Source: Limanda limanda | Taxonomy: Eukaryota; Chordata; Actinopteri; Pleuronectiformes; Pleuronectidae | NCBI RefSeq assembly: GCF_963576545.1 | Contig: NW_026870603.1 | Coordinates: forward strand, 434,001-498,000 | Direction of reading: 5' to 3' | DNA length: 64,000 bases | In this document: positions 61,728 to 64,000 of the stretch, piece by piece | Layout: the number at the start of each line of letters is the position of its first letter | Numbering within the stretch: the first letter of the stretch is position 1 | Notes under the pieces: model-generated | Seen by the model: only the letters and a program-made list of their open reading frames with translations | Told to the model about the DNA's origin: nothing | Database searches by the model: none | Translations under genes and position numbers: made by a program

Positions 61728-64000
61728 GGAAAGTGGTTGCATCTGGCCTAATTTGGGTCCTGCGGATCGATTGGTACCATCCCCGAGCTTGTACGACCTT
61801 CGGAAGAGGTCGACTGACGAAATTCCCCCAAATCTGAGGAGATATTCTTGAATAACTTTTTTTGTGAAGGTCGGAGAGACTTGCAAGTAGGCTCTACCCC
61901 CACTAAATGGGGTTGCGCGCATCGATCAGTACCATCCTTGAGCTTCTCCGACTTTCGGAAGGGTTAGGGTTAGGGTTAGGGATGAAAGCACATAGGAGAA
62001 AGAGATATTCTTGAATAACTTTTTTTGTGAAGGTCGGAGAGACTTGCAAGTAGGCTCTACCCCCACTAAATGGGGTAGCGCGCATCGATCGGTACCATCC
62101 TTGAGCTTCTCCGACTTTCGGAAGGGTTAGGGTTAGGGTTAGGGATGAAAGCACATAGGAGAAAGAGATATTCTTGAATAACTTTTTTTGTGAAGGTCGG
62201 AGAGACTTGCAAGTAGGCTCTACCCCCACTAAATGGGGTAGCGCGCATCGATCGGTACCATCCTTGAGCTTCTCCGACTTTCGGAAGGGTTAGGGTTAGG
62301 GTTAGGGATGAAAGCACATAGGAGAAAGAGATATTCTTGAATAACTTTTTTTGTGAAGGTCGGAGAGACTTGCAAGTAGGCTCTACCCCCACTAAATGGG
62401 GTAGCGCGCATCGATCGGTACCATCCTTGAGCTTCTCCGACTTTCGGAAGGGTTAGGGTTAGGGTTAGGGATGAAAGCACATAGGAGAAAGAGATATTCT
62501 TGAATAACTTTTTTTGTGAAGGTCGGAGAGACTTGCAAGTAGGCTTTACCCCCACTAAATGGGGTAGCGCGCATCGATCGGTACCATCCTTGAGCTTCTC
62601 CGACTTTCGGAAGGGTTAGGGTTAGGGTTAGGGATGAAAGCACATAGGAGAAAGAGATATTCTTGAATAACTTTTTTTGTGAAGGTCGGAAAGACTTGCA
62701 AGTAGGCTCTACCCCCACTAAATGGGGTAGCGCGCATCGATCGGTACCATCCTTGAGCTTCTCCGACTTTCGGAAGGGTTAGGGTTAGGGTTAGGGATGA
62801 AAGCACATAGGAGAAAGAGATATTCTTGAATAACTTTTTTTGTGAAGGTCGGAGAGACTTGCAAGTAGGCTCTACCCCCACTAAATGGGGTAGCGCGCAT
62901 CGATCGGTACCATCCTTGAGCTTCTCCGACTTTCGGAAGGGTTAGGGTTAGGGTTAGGGATGAAAGCACATAGGAGAAAGAGATATTCTTGAATAACTTT
63001 TTTTGTGAAGGTCGGAGAGACTTGCAAGTAGGCTTTACCCCCACTAAATGGGGTAGCGCGCATCGATCGGTACCATCCTTGAGCTTCTCCGACTTTCGGA
63101 AGGGTTAGGGTTAGGGTTAGGGATGAAAGCACATAGGAGAAAGAGATATTCTTGAATAACTTTTTTTGTGAAGGTCGGAAAGACTTGCAAGTAGGCTCTA
63201 CCCCCACTAAATGGGGTAGCGCGCATCGATCGGTACCATCCTTGAGCTTCTCCGACTTTCGGAAGGGTTAGGGTTAGGGTTAGGGATGAAAGCACATAGG
63301 AGAAAGAGATATTCTTGAATAACTTTTTTTGTGAAGGTCGGAGAGACTTGCAAGTAGGCTCTACCCCCACTAAATGGGGTAGCGCGCATCGATCGGTACC
63401 ATCCTTGAGCTTCTCCGACTTTCGGAAGGGTTAGGGTTAGGGTTAGGGATGAAAGCACATAGGAGAAAGAGATATTCTTGAATAACTTTTTTTGTGAAGG
63501 TCGGAGAGACTTGCAAGTAGGCTCTACCCCCACTAAATGGGGTAGCGCGCATCGATCGGTACCATCTTTGAGCTTCTCCGACTTTCGGAAGGGTTAGGGT
63601 TAGGGTTAGGGATGAAAGCACATAGGAGAAAGAGATATTCTTGAATAACTTTTTTTGTGAAGGTCGGAGAGACTTGGAAAGTGGTTGCATCTGGACTAAT
63701 TTGGGTCCTGCGGATCGATTGGTACCATCCCCGAGCTTGTACGACCTTCGGAAGAGGTCGACCGACGAAATTCCCCCAAATCTGAGGAGATATTCTTGAA
63801 TAACTTTTTTTGTGAAGGTCGGAGAGACTTGCAAGTAGGCTCTACCCCCACTAAATGGGGTAGCGCGCATCGATCGGTACCATCCTTGAGCTTCTCCGAC
63901 TTTTGGAAGGGTTAGGGTTAGGGTTAGGGATGAAAGCACATAGGAGAAAGAGATATTCTTGAATAACTTTTTTTGTGAAGGTCGGAGAGACTTGCAAGTA
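61728..64000 (+). repeat. Right segment with expanded 489-bp A-A-A trimer
   Basis: B 61728 (C88T, plus TGGCCTAA), A 61883 (G46A), 62046, 62209, 62372, 62535 (C12T, G157A), 62698, 62861, 63024 (C12T, G157A), 63187, 63350, 63513 (C55T), B 63676, A 63831 (C74T), then seven bases of a further A from 63994. The trimer at 62535-63023 and the one at 63024-63512 follow each other directly. 61883-63675 is the longest B-free run, eleven A units. Confidence 0.94.

Larger units (their letters stand above)
1..64000 (+). repeat. Telomere-motif satellite array of A and B monomers, whole window
   Basis: Every base belongs to a head-to-tail satellite monomer. Complete units between 120 and 63993 are 261 A of 163 bp, 36 A of 157 bp, 98 B of 155 bp and 3 hybrids of 163 bp, and these sum exactly to the span. 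All are in the same orientation. No insertion, deletion or unique sequence interrupts them except loss of one TTAGGG unit in the 157-bp forms. Two B monomers never lie next to each other; runs of A between B monomers range from 1 to 11. Both window ends cut a monomer, so the true array is longer than 64 kb. The monomer length is close to a nucleosome repeat. The family is not one I recognise. Function and chromosomal site are unknown. Confidence 0.99.

Noticed and set aside
140..63939. Hundreds of overlapping minus-strand open frames of 60-320 codons, for example 14777-15739
   Set aside because: They repeat with the satellite in several frames, begin at GTG in the shared monomer start, and simply read through the repeat (PNPNP or TLTLT from the TTAGGG complement). 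They stay long because A plus B is 318 bp, a multiple of three. Nothing resembles a known domain, so I call no gene.
1..64000. CRISPR array
   Set aside because: The units are directly adjacent satellite monomers with no unique spacers, and the 44-bp shared block is separated by other repeated sequence.
1..64000. True telomere or subtelomere end
   Set aside because: TTAGGG occurs only in blocks of two or three inside each A; there is no long tract and both edges are ordinary monomer sequence.
1..64000. Ribosomal DNA spacer, tRNA genes or transposon fragments
   Set aside because: All bases are accounted for by the A, B and hybrid monomers; no leftover sequence exists to hold such elements.
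1..64000. Assembly artefact from collapsed or looped repeats
   Set aside because: Copies of each HOR carry private substitutions and 6-bp differences, which a looped assembly would not create. It cannot be fully excluded without reads, but the data do not favour it.

Overview
The whole 64,000-base window lies inside one uninterrupted tandem satellite array that runs off both ends. I see no gene, RNA gene, transposon, unique spacer or inverted segment. I placed every monomer boundary by hand from the shared 3' end (AGAGACTT). Between 120 and 63993 there are 398 complete monomers, all in one orientation: 261 A-type of 163 bp, 36 A-type of 157 bp, 98 B-type of 155 bp and 3 A/B hybrids of 163 bp. 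These lengths add up exactly to the 63,874 bases covered. A B fragment (1-119) and seven bases of an A (63994-64000) fill the ends.

A and B share ancestry. Their first 79 bases align without gaps (56 of 79 identical in the consensus forms) and their last 44 bases are the same. The middle differs: A carries GGG(TTAGGG)3, or (TTAGGG)2 in the 157-bp form, where B has an unrelated segment with a GGTCGACC palindrome. B supplies no telomere-type repeat. In total there are about 860 TTAGGG units, in blocks of two or three, G-rich strand on +. This is a telomere-motif satellite, not a telomere.

Layout. 1-1564 is a left irregular part. 1565-4792 holds two copies of a 10-monomer, 1,614-bp unit that begins with a hybrid. 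4630-12031 holds two copies of a 3,701-bp higher-order repeat (HOR), each an 11-mer (1,769 bp) plus a 12-mer (1,932 bp), followed by a third start that decays after 12993. 12994-36393 is a mosaic of shuffled modules: a recurring 962-bp 6-mer, a 2,081-bp 13-mer copied 5,291 bp away, a 3.4-kb block copied about 6.1 kb away, and a 3,840-bp period containing a second hybrid type. 36394-58670 has further HORs with periods 1,594, 2,570 and 3,703 bp and a 2.2-kb block copied 9.3 kb away. 58671-60594 is four simple B-A-A trimers (481 bp). 60595-64000 shows recent expansion of an A-A-A trimer (489 bp).

Organism: a eukaryote, because this is a long homogeneous satellite with nucleosome-sized monomers and HOR structure. 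TTAGGG suggests a lineage with that telomere type (vertebrates, many other animals, many fungi, some protists, some Asparagales plants), but an embedded motif does not prove it. I do not recognise the satellite family. Many monomer variants are CpG transitions, which would fit a CpG-methylating host. GC is about 47 percent in both monomers. Chromosomal location (centromeric, subtelomeric, B chromosome or other) cannot be told from this window.

Notation: variants are given as base changes at monomer offsets, where offset 1 is the G of GCAAG (A) or GGAAAG (B). Main A markers: A32T, G46A, C50G, C55G, G76T, T138G, G145T. Main B markers: C88T, G76A, G149C.
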